Shown here: positions 1 through 8,762 of the stretch, piece after piece
How positions within the stretch are numbered: the first letter of the stretch is position 1
Layout of the letters: every line of letters begins with the position of its first letter
Assembly (NCBI RefSeq): GCF_004118265.1
Contig: NZ_SDHW01000002.1
Location: 372,001 to 436,000, forward strand
Source of the DNA: Lacibacter luteus
GTDB lineage: Bacteria > Bacteroidota > Bacteroidia > Chitinophagales > Chitinophagaceae
Direction: 5' to 3'
DNA length: 64,000 nt
Notes under the pieces: model-generated
Seen by the model: the letters and a program-made list of their open reading frames with translations, nothing else
The model's database searches: none
Told to the model about the DNA's origin: nothing
Program-made: the position numbers and the translations under genes

Positions 1-1
1 T

Positions 2-673
2 GGTGGTCCGAACGCAGGAACAGTATATGATGGCTGGGGTTTAAATATGCAGCAACAATGGTGGGCAAAAGAAGGGATGATACAGGTGGCAATGGATCAT
101 CGTGCAAGCGGCCACTTTGGTAAAGAAGGGATCAACTACATGCACCGCAACCTTGGTTACTGGGAAATGAAAGACTGGATCACAATTGTAAAATGGCTGA
201 TCGAGAACGCAAGTGTTGATAAGAACAAAGTTGCCATCAGTGGTTTCAGCTATGGTGGTTATATGAGTGCATACGCACTTACATATGGTGCTGATTATTT
301 CACACATGGCTTGGCAGGTGGTAGTGTTACCGACTGGAGTTTGTACGATAGTCATTACACCGAACGTTTTATGGATACGCCAAAAGAAAATCCTGAAGGT
401 TATAAATCTTCTTCGGTTTATACTTATATCGATCAATACAAAGGTTTGCTGCGTATCTATCATGGAACAATGGATGATAACGTACATATGCAAAACAGTA
501 TGCAGCTCATTAAGAAACTACAGGAAAAGAAAAAACATTTTGAGTTTATGCTATACCCTGGTGGCCGTCACGGCTGGCCTGGAAATCAGCAACTGCATTC
601 GCAAAATGAAATAGTGTTGTTCATTTATAAAAACTTATTGGAAAGAGAAGTGCCGAAGGATGTGTTGAAGTAA
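2..673 (+). CDS. Prolyl oligopeptidase-family (S9) serine peptidase, C-terminal part
   Basis: The window opens inside this gene; the frame is open from base 2, so the N-terminal beta-propeller is missing. What remains is the alpha/beta-hydrolase catalytic domain of a dipeptidyl-peptidase IV/prolyl oligopeptidase-like enzyme, usually an exported enzyme that removes dipeptides from peptide N-termini. The nucleophile elbow GFSYGG puts the catalytic Ser at bases 248-250. An Asp lies in HGTMDDNVH, and the catalytic His in GGRHGW near the C-terminus, so the triad is complete. Substrate specificity cannot be read without the propeller. It ends at a strong bidirectional terminator shared with the convergent next gene. 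Confidence 0.9.
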   Translation, partial: GGPNAGTVYDGWGLNMQQQWWAKEGMIQVAMDHRASGHFGKEGINYMHRNLGYWEMKDWITIVKWLIENASVDKNKVAISGFSYGGYMSAYALTYGADYFTHGLAGGSVTDWSLYDSHYTERFMDTPKENPEGYKSSSVYTYIDQYKGLLRIYHGTMDDNVHMQNSMQLIKKLQEKKKHFEFMLYPGGRHGWPGNQQLHSQNEIVLFIYKNLLEREVPKDVLK

Positions 674-690
674 AAGGAATGATTTTTTAT

Positions 691-721
691 AAAGAGGGTA
701 AGCTTTAGCTTACCCTCTTTT
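691..721. terminator. Bidirectional Rho-independent terminator
   Basis: A perfect stem of 13-14 bp (AAAGAGGGTAAGC pairing with GCTTACCCTCTTT) with a 2-4 nt loop is flanked by A- and T-rich runs on both sides. It sits between two convergent genes and overlaps the last codons of the minus-strand gene, so it can serve both transcripts. Confidence 0.85.
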
Positions 722-1774
722 CATAGACCAAATGCCATAGTCAATTTGCTCAGAGCTGGACCCGTCTGGGAATTTGATATTTGAATTAATTTCCCATTCC
801 CCTGTAAATTCATGTTTAAACGAGTTGTATGTGCCTTTATATGCCAACTGAGAATTAAGAACTTTGTGATCAGTCAACTCCTCGCTGGTTTCATCAACCA
901 TCCATGCTGAAACATATTCTTTAGTAAAAGAGATAAAGTTATCGTTAATGAATCCACTTATTTTCGCAAACCCTTTTTGTGAACCAACTCCTTCTAAATC
1001 CTGGCATTCCCCTTCAAATGTACCATCGTCTATATCGCTTAAATCTAAATTGAACGCCACCTTCTTACCATAAAGCTCATCTCCATATAGAGGTCCGTAC
1101 TCATAGTAACCGGTCCACTTGCCTCTCATTGAACTAATATTGCTTGAAACTAATTGATTCGATGGTAAGTATTTTTTAAAAGGCGTTTCAAACAATAACT
1201 GATCTCCCTCGTCTGCGTCAATACGAACACCGAGCAAACGTTTAGCTACTTCAAAACTGAAATCTTCCAGTAGCTGGTTTTCTTCAAATTTATCATCAGG
1301 TAAATCTTCATAACTCCAGTACATTGTATTGCCATCAACGAAGCCTTTATTATAAAGCACAATTTCTTCTGATAAGAATTCACCTCCATCTAAAATCTTC
1401 CCATTATCAGCGTCAATTGCTTTCACTCTTACTTTGTGTCCTTTATCAATTAATGAGTAACCATGAAAATTTGTTGTGCTTAAAAAAGCAATGGATAAAA
1501 TTTCAGATTCGGGATAAATAGAAATTAGTTGTCTTTCTTTATAAGTAGTAACATCGTTAATGAAATCGTCAATGATTTGAAAGCCATCACAAATAATAAT
1601 CGTGTTATTAAAGTAGCCAATATTAATGCTATTATCATCGGGATATAAACATTCATCTAACAATGTTTCTTCTGAGAAAGTGTAATTGTCAAGTCCCAGT
1701 GCGGAAAGCAGTTTTTTATCATCCCGAACATTACCAGGATCTTGTATAATAATCATTGAACCTTTCCAGCCCAT
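710..1774 (-). CDS. Conserved hypothetical protein, about 354 aa
   Basis: I do not recognise this protein. It has no signal peptide or membrane segment and is acidic. The N-terminal half (MGWKGSMIIIQDP start) looks like a compact alpha/beta domain. The last 150 residues, from about residue 215 (GKWTGYYEYGPLYG onward), alternate short beta strands rich in Gly and aromatic residues, resembling a small lipocalin/calycin-like barrel. The AT-rich codon use differs a little from the neighbouring metabolic genes. It overlaps the shared terminator at its 3' end. The next upstream gene on the same strand starts about 20 bp away, so co-transcription is possible. Function unknown. Confidence 0.7.
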   Translation of the reverse strand: MGWKGSMIIIQDPGNVRDDKKLLSALGLDNYTFSEETLLDECLYPDDNSINIGYFNNTIIICDGFQIIDDFINDVTTYKERQLISIYPESEILSIAFLSTTNFHGYSLIDKGHKVRVKAIDADNGKILDGGEFLSEEIVLYNKGFVDGNTMYWSYEDLPDDKFEENQLLEDFSFEVAKRLLGVRIDADEGDQLLFETPFKKYLPSNQLVSSNISSMRGKWTGYYEYGPLYGDELYGKKVAFNLDLSDIDDGTFEGECQDLEGVGSQKGFAKISGFINDNFISFTKEYVSAWMVDETSEELTDHKVLNSQLAYKGTYNSFKHEFTGEWEINSNIKFPDGSSSEQIDYGIWSMKRG

Positions 1775-1792
1775 AAAATTTATTTATTTTAA

Positions 1793-2161
1793 TTATTTAT
1801 TCCACAACACCAATCCTGCCGTAGCCGAAAGTAATGTATATGTCACGCCAAAAATCAAAATATCTTCCTTCGGGTTTCCATCAAGCGAACCCAGCCATAA
1901 AACGACTACGGTAATTAGAAACGTAACGATTGCATTAATGAGCGGCAGGAACAAAGCCAGCGCCCAATTGTTTCGCTCAACAGTCAACTGCAAAACTAAA
2001 AAATAGAAAAAGGTGAGAAAAACAAACACCACTAATGCGGTAAACAATTCTTCGCCCTTTGTATGGCCGCTGTAAGTTGGATAATAATGTGCCCAGTAAA
2101 AAGTGAACAGCAGTAACGCTGCGGCATAAAAAATACTGATGGATTGTAAACGGCTCAACAT
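1793..2161 (-). CDS. Small integral membrane protein, 4 TM segments
   Basis: A 122-residue hydrophobic protein with four predicted membrane helices and almost no extramembrane domain. The chosen start, MLSRLQSISIFYAAALL, lies 2 nt after the stop of the upstream lipoprotein gene, which fits translational coupling; a longer open frame (start at 2197) would overlap that gene and lacks family support. No catalytic motif is visible and I do not recognise a named family. It is probably co-transcribed with the upstream PPC-domain gene. Confidence 0.65.
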   Translation of the reverse strand: MLSRLQSISIFYAAALLLFTFYWAHYYPTYSGHTKGEELFTALVVFVFLTFFYFLVLQLTVERNNWALALFLPLINAIVTFLITVVVLWLGSLDGNPKEDILIFGVTYTLLSATAGLVLWNK

Positions 2162-2163
2162 GC

Positions 2164-2631
2164 TTACTGCTTTGGTTTTACCTGTAACTCTTCCCAAGGC
2201 GTAGTGCCGTCTTTCTCTCTTGTAAAGATCAATTGCGTGCCTTCGCCAATGATAATTTCGGCAGTGGTATAAACAAGATTACTGTCGAGTAAATGCCCGC
2301 CGATGGTTTTGCCGGTACTATCACTCACACTCATATGCAGGTGTGAACCATTTATGCTGACGGTACCAACCAAACTCACAATTTCAAAATGACCGGTTGC
2401 TTTATTTCCCTCCGGCTGATTGGCAAAACGAAGATGGTATTGCGTAACACTGCCCACACAGGTAACGATCCAGCCGGCTTCAATGTTATGCTGCTGCACA
2501 TACGATTGAATTTCCTGTTTCAGATCCTGTCCCGGTTTTAAACGGAAAGCATGTGTTTTTACATCGTCGTTTTGCATGGCTGGTTTTGTTTTACATGCGG
2601 CGAATAAAAAAAGTATAAGTATGTATTTCAT
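2164..2631 (-). CDS. PPC/DUF296-domain lipoprotein
   Basis: About 155 residues. The start MKYILILFLFAAC gives a lipoprotein signal peptide with lipobox FAAC; the longer open frame upstream consists of dispersed repeat sequence and is discarded. The rest is a PPC (plants and prokaryotes conserved, DUF296) domain: FRLKPGQDLKQEIQSYV, then GWIVTCVGSV, then the His-rich segment GSHLHM and a GGHLL turn that bind a metal in structures of the family. Members form trimers; the bacterial function is unknown. Export as a lipoprotein is unusual for a domain often found in the cytoplasm or next to AT-hooks. Confidence 0.8.
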   Translation of the reverse strand: MKYILILFLFAACKTKPAMQNDDVKTHAFRLKPGQDLKQEIQSYVQQHNIEAGWIVTCVGSVTQYHLRFANQPEGNKATGHFEIVSLVGTVSINGSHLHMSVSDSTGKTIGGHLLDSNLVYTTAEIIIGEGTQLIFTREKDGTTPWEELQVKPKQ

Positions 2632-2637
2632 TTTTTT

Positions 2638-2715
2638 GAACCACAAAGTCACGAAGACAGGAAGGATCACAAAGAAGGCTTGGTGAATCTTTGTGACTTA
2701 GCGCCTTCGTGGTTT
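2638..2715. repeat. Dispersed intergenic repeat with inverted arms
   Basis: The spacer carries an imperfect inverted repeat: AACCACAAAGTCACGAAG at the left and CTTCGTGGTTT at the right, with CTTTGTGACTTAG repeating the arm internally. The wording resembles the degenerate spacer sequences seen elsewhere in this window (for example 9417-9700). Confidence 0.55.
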
Positions 2716-2716
2716 A

Positions 2717-3538
2717 TCAGTCCACAAATAAATCGGTAAACAATTTTCCTCCCGGTGTTACACTGTACTTACTTAAATCAGTAATTCCTTCTGCAGCAAA
2801 AACTTCTTCATCAATAAATAAATTACCGGTGCAACTGTTCGATGGTTTGCTGAGGATCAAATGGGCAGCATCAGCCAACACATCAACCGTGCGACTCATC
2901 TTTGCCAATGCTTCACCACCTAACAAATTACGAACAGCAGCGGTGTCAATCGTTGTACGTGGCCACAATGCATTTGCTGCAACACCATCTTTCTTCAACT
3001 CTTCTGCCCATCCCAGCGTCATCATACTCATGTTGAATTTGGTGAGTGTGTATGCAATATGACCCGCCAGCCATTTTGGTTTTAAATGAACAGGCGGAGA
3101 AAGAGTAAGTATATGCGGATTTTTTCCTTTGCGTAAATGCGGAATGCAGGCTTTCGTCATAAGAAAAGTACCACGCACATTAATGCTGTGCATCAGATCG
3201 AAACGTTTGGCTTCGGTTTGTTCTGTTGGCGTAAGCGAAATAGCCGATGCATTGTTAATAAGAATATCAATGCCGCCAAAAGCTGCTACTGTTTGTTCAA
3301 CGGCTGCCTGTATCTGTTCTTCAAAACGAATATCTAACTGAATAGCTAATCCTTTACCACCTGCTGCCGTCATTTCCTCCGCTGCAGAAAAAATTGTACC
3401 ACCAAGCTTTGGATTTTCTTCTACACTTTTTGCTGCAACAACAACATTAGCACCTTCTTTCGCCAGTTTTAAACCAATGGCTTTACCAATGCCTCTTGAT
3501 GCACCGGTAATGAAAACTGTTTTTCCGTTAAATGACAT
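2717..3538 (-). CDS. SDR-family oxidoreductase, HSDL2-like
   Basis: A 273-residue short-chain dehydrogenase/reductase with a Rossmann fold. It shows the cofactor motif TGASRGIG (residues 11-18), NNAS (95-98), catalytic Ser147 and the YxxxK pair Tyr163/Lys167. The distinctive stretches LSPPVHLKPKW and ALWPRTTIDTAAV match the hydroxysteroid dehydrogenase-like protein 2 (HSDL2) subfamily rather than generic FabG. HSDL2-type proteins are linked to fatty-acyl or steroid metabolism, but the substrate is not established. It lacks the C-terminal SCP2 domain of the animal proteins. It stands alone, divergent from the beta-helix gene. Confidence 0.88.
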   Translation of the reverse strand: MSFNGKTVFITGASRGIGKAIGLKLAKEGANVVVAAKSVEENPKLGGTIFSAAEEMTAAGGKGLAIQLDIRFEEQIQAAVEQTVAAFGGIDILINNASAISLTPTEQTEAKRFDLMHSINVRGTFLMTKACIPHLRKGKNPHILTLSPPVHLKPKWLAGHIAYTLTKFNMSMMTLGWAEELKKDGVAANALWPRTTIDTAAVRNLLGGEALAKMSRTVDVLADAAHLILSKPSNSCTGNLFIDEEVFAAEGITDLSKYSVTPGGKLFTDLFVD

Positions 3539-3626
3539 AGCAAACTTTTTAAGAAATGAAAGTTAGTGAAAGCACTTCACGCATTGAAAAGAATTTGTAT
3601 TTTGTTTACAACCTTATACACTTGTT

Positions 3627-4817
3627 ATGCTTCGCCAAATTCATTTCAGCCTAACCACAATCTTATTGGTTTCATTTGCAACTGTCAACGCACAGGATAA
3701 TGATGAAAAGAAACTGCAGCGCCTGTTTGTAACAGCAACAGATAATTCAACCATCGAATTACCAGAAGGGACATACCAACTCAGCAGAAGTTTGTGGCTC
3801 GATGGAAAAAAGAATGTACACATCAAAGGAAAAGGAATGGATAAAACCATTCTCAATTTTACGGGACAGATAGATGGCGCTGAAGGAATAAAGATCACCA
3901 ATGGAAAAAACATTATCCTGGAAGGAGTAACAGTGCAGGATACAAAAGGTGATGCTGTGAAGACACAGTATGTTGATGGTATTACTTTCAAACAAGTGAA
4001 AGCAGAATGGACACGTGGTGCCAACAGCAAGAACGGTGCGTATGGTTTATATCCTGTGCAATGCAGCAATGTGTTGATCGATGGTTGTGAAGCAAGAGGC
4101 GCAAGTGATGCCGGTATTTATGTGGGACAAAGCAAACATATCATTGTCCGCAATTCAAAAGCAACAGAGAATGTGGCAGGTATTGAAATTGAAAATTCGT
4201 TGTATGCAGATGTGTATGATAACGAAGCAACCAATAACACGGGTGGCATTTTAATTTTCGATTTACCCGATCTTGTACAAAAGAAAGGTGGTTATGTACG
4301 GGTGTATCGCAACAATGTGCATCATAACAATCATATCAACTTTGCACCCAAAGGAAATATTGTGGGCAAAGTACCACAGGGAACGGGAGTGATGATCCTT
4401 GCTACCAATCATGTAGATGTGTTTGAAAATAAGATCATCAACAACATCACCGTTGGTACGGCTGTTGTGAGTTATTACATTACCGAGAACCCGATCAAGG
4501 ATTCATCGTATTATCCTTTTCCGTCGCAGATCAATATTTACAACAACAGTTACGAAAGGCAAAATGTACGGGCAACAGGCAAGGGAAGAATGGGGAAGAT
4601 GTATCGCTTTAAACTACGCTTTGGAAAAAATGTACCGCATATTCAGTATGATGGTATTGTAGATAGTAAATCGCCTGCTGAGATCTGCATCCGCAATAAC
4701 AGCAATCAAAGCTTTGCCAACCTTGATGCAGAAAAAGGATTTAAGAACATCAGTCGTGATGCTGCAAAACACGATTGCACGTTACAGCCTGTACCAAAAG
4801 TGGAGTTGAAGAATTGA
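3627..4817 (+). CDS. Exported parallel beta-helix protein
   Basis: A 396-residue protein with a Sec signal peptide (about residues 1-23, ending VNAQ). It folds as a right-handed parallel beta-helix: repeated coils such as GIKITNGKNIILEGVTVQD, DGCEARGASDAGIYVG and NSKATENVAGIEIENS carry the usual Asn ladder of NosD/CASH-type helices. Family members bind or cleave polysaccharide, but no lyase or glycosidase catalytic set is obvious. In other Bacteroidota related single-domain beta-helix proteins occur beside c-type cytochromes; none is present here. Convergent with the HAD gene; the 60-bp spacer holds a 12-bp palindrome (GAACAATTGTTC, 4849-4860). Confidence 0.8.
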   Translation: MLRQIHFSLTTILLVSFATVNAQDNDEKKLQRLFVTATDNSTIELPEGTYQLSRSLWLDGKKNVHIKGKGMDKTILNFTGQIDGAEGIKITNGKNIILEGVTVQDTKGDAVKTQYVDGITFKQVKAEWTRGANSKNGAYGLYPVQCSNVLIDGCEARGASDAGIYVGQSKHIIVRNSKATENVAGIEIENSLYADVYDNEATNNTGGILIFDLPDLVQKKGGYVRVYRNNVHHNNHINFAPKGNIVGKVPQGTGVMILATNHVDVFENKIINNITVGTAVVSYYITENPIKDSSYYPFPSQINIYNNSYERQNVRATGKGRMGKMYRFKLRFGKNVPHIQYDGIVDSKSPAEICIRNNSNQSFANLDAEKGFKNISRDAAKHDCTLQPVPKVELKN

Positions 4818-4877
4818 TTGTGCTTACTATTTAGTTTATAGCAACACTGAACAATTGTTCTTCAAAACTTATTTGTT

Positions 4878-5735
4878 TTACACACCCGCCGATTCACATA
4901 CATAAGTAGGCACAATACCCGTTGCACGGATGCGTGTTTCAGCATCGTCGGGCAAAGTGTTACCGGAGAGTACAAGCACAGTATCCAATCCAAATTTATT
5001 ACCGCCAAGTATATCGGTGTGCAATGTATCGCCCACCATTAAAATATCTTTTTTGCTGATAGGTGCGCTGCTGCGTTCACGTAAAAGATCGTATGCAAAC
5101 ATGAACATTTGCGAATCGGGTTTGCCAAAACGAATGAATTTTTTGCCTACTATACTTTCAATCATTGTCGCCACACCACCAATGGCAATAGATACATCAT
5201 TACTGCCGCTGATGGGATAAATATGGTCGGTGTTAGCTACAATTGCAGGAATTGTGCGCTTGCGTAAAATATTTACAGTACGGTTCAGATCATCAAACCA
5301 GTTAAAGCCTTCATCATCCAGCAACACCAATGCATTAACCTGGTCAATGTTGTATTGTGTAATTGCACTCACAGGCAAGGTATGCAAACCCGAACTGTCT
5401 ATATAGTGCGCTGAACTTTCGGTACCGAGGTAGGCAACAATACCGTCATTCACTTTCAGATCAAGATATTCTTTTGCCAGCATACCCGACGAAATAATAC
5501 GCTCCTGCTGAATAACATCTAACCCTATCTTATGATAGGTTTGCGCCAGTTGCTGCGGACTCCGGCTTGCATCGTTTGTAACAATGTAGTATTCTTTTCC
5601 CTGCTCTTCGAGATAAGCAAAAGTTTTATCCATGCCGGGTATTAAACCATTGTAACTTTTTATTACGCCGAAGGCGTCGAAAAAAATTACTTTGTACTTA
5701 TCTGCTACCGATTTAAAGTCCTGAACTGAAAACAT
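4878..5735 (-). CDS. HAD-superfamily subfamily IIA hydrolase-like protein
   Basis: A 285-residue cytosolic NagD-like HAD protein. Motif I is FFDAFGV (Asp20), motif II is VTNDAS, Lys lies in FGKPD, and motif IV is MVGDTLHTDILGG, so the core and C2A cap order fit subfamily IIA (phosphoglycolate/UMP/pyridoxal-phosphate phosphatases). The general acid/base Asp expected two residues after the nucleophile is replaced by Phe22 (D-A-F instead of D-x-D). Some uncharacterised IIA subfamilies share such a substitution (e.g. DxWG). Phosphatase activity is therefore uncertain. It is followed 33 bp away by the APH-like gene on the same strand. Confidence 0.82.
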   Translation of the reverse strand: MFSVQDFKSVADKYKVIFFDAFGVIKSYNGLIPGMDKTFAYLEEQGKEYYIVTNDASRSPQQLAQTYHKIGLDVIQQERIISSGMLAKEYLDLKVNDGIVAYLGTESSAHYIDSSGLHTLPVSAITQYNIDQVNALVLLDDEGFNWFDDLNRTVNILRKRTIPAIVANTDHIYPISGSNDVSIAIGGVATMIESIVGKKFIRFGKPDSQMFMFAYDLLRERSSAPISKKDILMVGDTLHTDILGGNKFGLDTVLVLSGNTLPDDAETRIRATGIVPTYVCESAGV

Positions 5736-5768
5736 GCCGTTGTTGATTTTAAGTGTTAGTGTACGGTG

Positions 5769-6830
5769 TTATTTCTTTACAGGTTTATCTTCTTTTATTT
5801 TAAGTGCCTTGATCAATTTTTCTGCATCAAAGTCTCTGTCAACCGAAGGCAGGTAAATATCATAAGCTTCTGCACGCAGTTTTTTTGCATACTGATCGCT
5901 GAAGAAATGACTGCCATCTTTAATTACATAATTGAGAATAAAGAAACGGTAGCCCTCTTTTAAGAAACGCAACTCATCTGCAGTAAGCGGATTTACTTTA
6001 TGATATTCTTCAAGGAAGATGATGAAGCGGTCTTCCATCATTGTGTTAATATAATAACTGAACACGGTTCTGTCGCCTGCATCACTCACCACTCTGCTGA
6101 AGAAATAAAAATCCATCATGCGGCTGCTCATGCGAAACCAATCATAATCCCAACGTGAATAAAGTTCGAGCTTATCTGTAACAGAGAAGTTGCCGATATT
6201 CCAATCAATAAAAACGGGAATCGTTTCAAACGAAGCTGCATTTGTTTTTAAGCGGTTCTTTAAAAACTGTTCGCAATGATACTTCACCAGATCGGCCTGT
6301 GCCCTTGTGCCGAATTGTTTTTCATCGTCCTCAATCATATCCATCAACGTATGAATATCGGTACGCAATGTTTTGGATGATTTGGGTAAAATATGCCGCA
6401 ACCTCGAACATGATTTGTGAAACTTCCCGATCTGCTGACCAAACTTGCGGATAAGCTTTTCGTCCAGTCGTTTAGGTAAGCGCTGCATTACACGTACAGG
6501 ATTGTAAAACACCACCCATGCCTCTGTTTTCTTTGTGCGGTAGTGATACGTGTACACCCGGTTGTTCTTCAGCAACGATTTTGCCAGCAGGTTTTCGAAC
6601 GGGTACAATAAGTTGTTGGAAAGTGTATGGATGATGCGGTGATCTTCTTTAAAATGTTCGTACTTGCCGAAATAAGAAAGCTTGGCAATGACGATATCTT
6701 CATCTTCGAATGTAATACGGTACACATGGTTGGTACTTACCATGGCGCTGATCTCTTCTATATGGGCAATCTTCTTGGTGGCGTCGTATCCTTCCCACGC
6801 TTTATGAATAATTTTTACTGCTTCTGTCAT
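5769..6830 (-). CDS. APH/choline-kinase-like phosphotransferase
   Basis: About 353 residues starting MTEAVKIIHKAWEGYD; the open frame extends upstream through repeat DNA and is not used. The protein kinase-like fold of aminoglycoside/choline kinases is recognisable: an N-lobe with NHVYRITFEDEDIVIAKLSYFG (ATP-contacting Lys), a hinge region, then the catalytic-loop equivalent VFIDWNIGNFSV (Asp and Asn) and the metal-binding RWDYDWFR. The usual loop His is absent. Conserved relatives in Bacteroidota have no known substrate; a small-molecule kinase role is inferred only from the fold. Same strand as the HAD gene downstream. Confidence 0.65.
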   Translation of the reverse strand: MTEAVKIIHKAWEGYDATKKIAHIEEISAMVSTNHVYRITFEDEDIVIAKLSYFGKYEHFKEDHRIIHTLSNNLLYPFENLLAKSLLKNNRVYTYHYRTKKTEAWVVFYNPVRVMQRLPKRLDEKLIRKFGQQIGKFHKSCSRLRHILPKSSKTLRTDIHTLMDMIEDDEKQFGTRAQADLVKYHCEQFLKNRLKTNAASFETIPVFIDWNIGNFSVTDKLELYSRWDYDWFRMSSRMMDFYFFSRVVSDAGDRTVFSYYINTMMEDRFIIFLEEYHKVNPLTADELRFLKEGYRFFILNYVIKDGSHFFSDQYAKKLRAEAYDIYLPSVDRDFDAEKLIKALKIKEDKPVKK

Positions 6831-6837
6831 AATTTTT

Positions 6838-7080
6838 TTTGAACCTCTAAGACCCGGAGACGCAAAGATATAAGCAGAGAATAAGAAGAAAAACCAATGT
6901 CCAAAAAACAAAATTCAAGAGCCAAAACCTCAATTCCTCTTCACCTCTGCATTCTCCGTGCCCACTGCGTGAAACAATATTGTAAGCGTAGCGAACAACT
7001 CATCTGTGTCATCTGTGACCCTGTTTCTTCCTTGTGAGCAAAGCGAACAACCTTCTTTCCTCTTTTCCTTCTTTTATCCT
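6838..7080. repeat. Spacer of dispersed degenerate repeats
   Basis: Non-coding. Contains two copies of a short element, tgtaagcgtagcgaacaac (about 6981-6999) and gtgagcaaagcgaacaacc (about 7033-7051), and phrases such as CATCTGTGTCATCTGTGACC that recur in other spacers of this window. No gene or clear hairpin seen. Confidence 0.5.
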
Positions 7081-7081
7081 C

Positions 7082-8431
7082 TTAGATAATCTCAAAATAC
7101 CTTTTCAGCTCCCAATCGCTTACATGCTTTGCAAACTGGCGGCACTCCCACAAACGTGTATTGGTAAAATGATCAACAAAGTCTTCGCCAAACAGATCTT
7201 TAGCAACGGATGAATGTTGCATGTGTGTTGTTGCTTCTAAAAGATTAGATGGCAACACACCGTTGTCTTTATAGTTATATCCATTTCCTTTTGTTGCAGG
7301 AATATTCAACGGCAGTTGATGTTTGATGCCATACAAACCCGAAGCCAGTGAAGCTGCAATGGCTAAGTACGGATTGGTATCGCTGCCGGGCACTCGCATT
7401 TCGGCACGTGTATATTTTTCTGATGGATGTAACACACGCACAGCGGTTGTGCGGTTATCAACTCCCCATGTAACAGTTGTTGGCGCCCACGCTCCTTCTA
7501 CCAGTCGCTTATAACTGTTGATTGTAGGCGCATACATCGGCAACACATGCGGTAAACAATACAGCAAGCCTGCCACATAATGTTCCATCAGCTGGCTCAT
7601 GTTGTGTTTGCCTTCTTTACTGTAGAATAAATTTTCCTTTGTTGAAGGATTCCAAAGGCTTTGATGAATATGACCACTGCAACCCGGTAATTGTTCATTC
7701 CACTTGGCCATGAACGAAGCCATGATGCCGTGCTTGTAAGCAATTTCTTTCACCGCTGTTTTAAACAACACTGCTTTATCAGCAGCAGCCAATGTGTTAT
7801 CATGCACAATGGCTGCTTCATACACACCCGGACCGGTTTCCGTATGAATGCCTTCAATAGGTATGTTGAATTTGTTAAGCTGATCAATAAGATCAAAATA
7901 AAAATCGCTTTGCAACGATGTACGCAGAATGGAATAACCAAACATACCCGTTGTAAACGGTTCAGGTTGTACAAACTGTTTTTGCTGCAGGCTGTGCGGA
8001 CTCTCGTTAAAGTTGAACCATTCAAACTCCTGTGCAAACTCAGCATGATAACCCATGTCTTCACACTCCTTCACAACTTTCTTTAACAACGAACGGCCAC
8101 AAGCTGCTACATTACTCTTGCTGAAATCGGCTAAGAAAAAAGGCAGATCATTTTGCCAGGGAATAGTACGTAACGTTGACGGATCGATATGCACCTGCTT
8201 ATCGGGATAGCCGCTATGCCAGCCCGTTAGTTGCACATTATCGTAAGCGGCATCATTACTGTCCCAGCCAAACACCACATCACAAAAACCGATACCGCTT
8301 TCGAGTGTATCGAGGAGTTTTAGTTTACTGATCACTTTGCCACGCAATACGCCATCAATATCAGCAAAAGCAAACTTCACCTGTTCGGCATTGTGTTCGT
8401 TCAGGTATTGTATCAATTCATCTTTTGTCAT
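7082..8431 (-). CDS. Glutamine synthetase-family protein (gamma-glutamyl-amine ligase type)
   Basis: A 449-residue GS-fold ligase. The N-terminal beta-Grasp part begins QVKFAFADIDGVLRGKV, which is typical of the PuuA/GlnA3-like branch that ligates glutamate to polyamines or other amines rather than to ammonia. The catalytic domain shows EFEWFNF, ETGPGVYEAAI (metal-binding Glu residues), SGHIHQSLW, and TTAVRVLHP (Arg). No adenylylation-site region was identified. No puuC/puuD-like genes adjoin it, so the substrate is not supported by context. Single gene, divergent from yjdF. Confidence 0.85.
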   Translation of the reverse strand: MTKDELIQYLNEHNAEQVKFAFADIDGVLRGKVISKLKLLDTLESGIGFCDVVFGWDSNDAAYDNVQLTGWHSGYPDKQVHIDPSTLRTIPWQNDLPFFLADFSKSNVAACGRSLLKKVVKECEDMGYHAEFAQEFEWFNFNESPHSLQQKQFVQPEPFTTGMFGYSILRTSLQSDFYFDLIDQLNKFNIPIEGIHTETGPGVYEAAIVHDNTLAAADKAVLFKTAVKEIAYKHGIMASFMAKWNEQLPGCSGHIHQSLWNPSTKENLFYSKEGKHNMSQLMEHYVAGLLYCLPHVLPMYAPTINSYKRLVEGAWAPTTVTWGVDNRTTAVRVLHPSEKYTRAEMRVPGSDTNPYLAIAASLASGLYGIKHQLPLNIPATKGNGYNYKDNGVLPSNLLEATTHMQHSSVAKDLFGEDFVDHFTNTRLWECRQFAKHVSDWELKRYFEII

Positions 8432-8454
8432 GAACCGTTTATTTAAGTGTGTAC

Positions 8455-8755
8455 AAAGTTGTGGCTTATAAAGGGTATTTCAAAGACATTCACGCAGAGA
8501 GAGCAAGGTACACAGAGGAAAACAGCCACGAATGACACTAATTGCACGAAACAAACCATATCGTTCTTCATCGCTTCTCTCTCTTGTACTCTGCGTAAAT
8601 AACATTATGAGCAAAGCGAACAACCCAATCTGCGTTAATCATTTCAATCCGTGTTATCTGTGACTCTATTTCTTCCCTTTAAGCGTAGCGAACATTCCTC
8701 TTTTCCTTTTTCCCTCTTTTAAACGCTTAGTTTACTATCTTGCCCTCAAACCAAA
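8455..8755. repeat. Spacer of dispersed degenerate repeats between divergent genes
   Basis: About 330 bp without a gene. Contains atgagcaaagcgaacaaccc (about 8607-8625) and taagcgtagcgaacatt (about 8680-8696), both copies of the short repeat found in neighbouring spacers. Promoters of the divergent glutamine-synthetase-family and yjdF genes must lie here, but no unambiguous -33/-7 pair was found. Confidence 0.5.
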
Positions 8756-8762
8756 AAAGCAC

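Noticed and set aside
4849-4860. GAACAATTGTTC palindrome as an operator
   Set aside because: It lies between convergent gene ends where an operator is not expected; a 12-bp palindrome alone is weak evidence.
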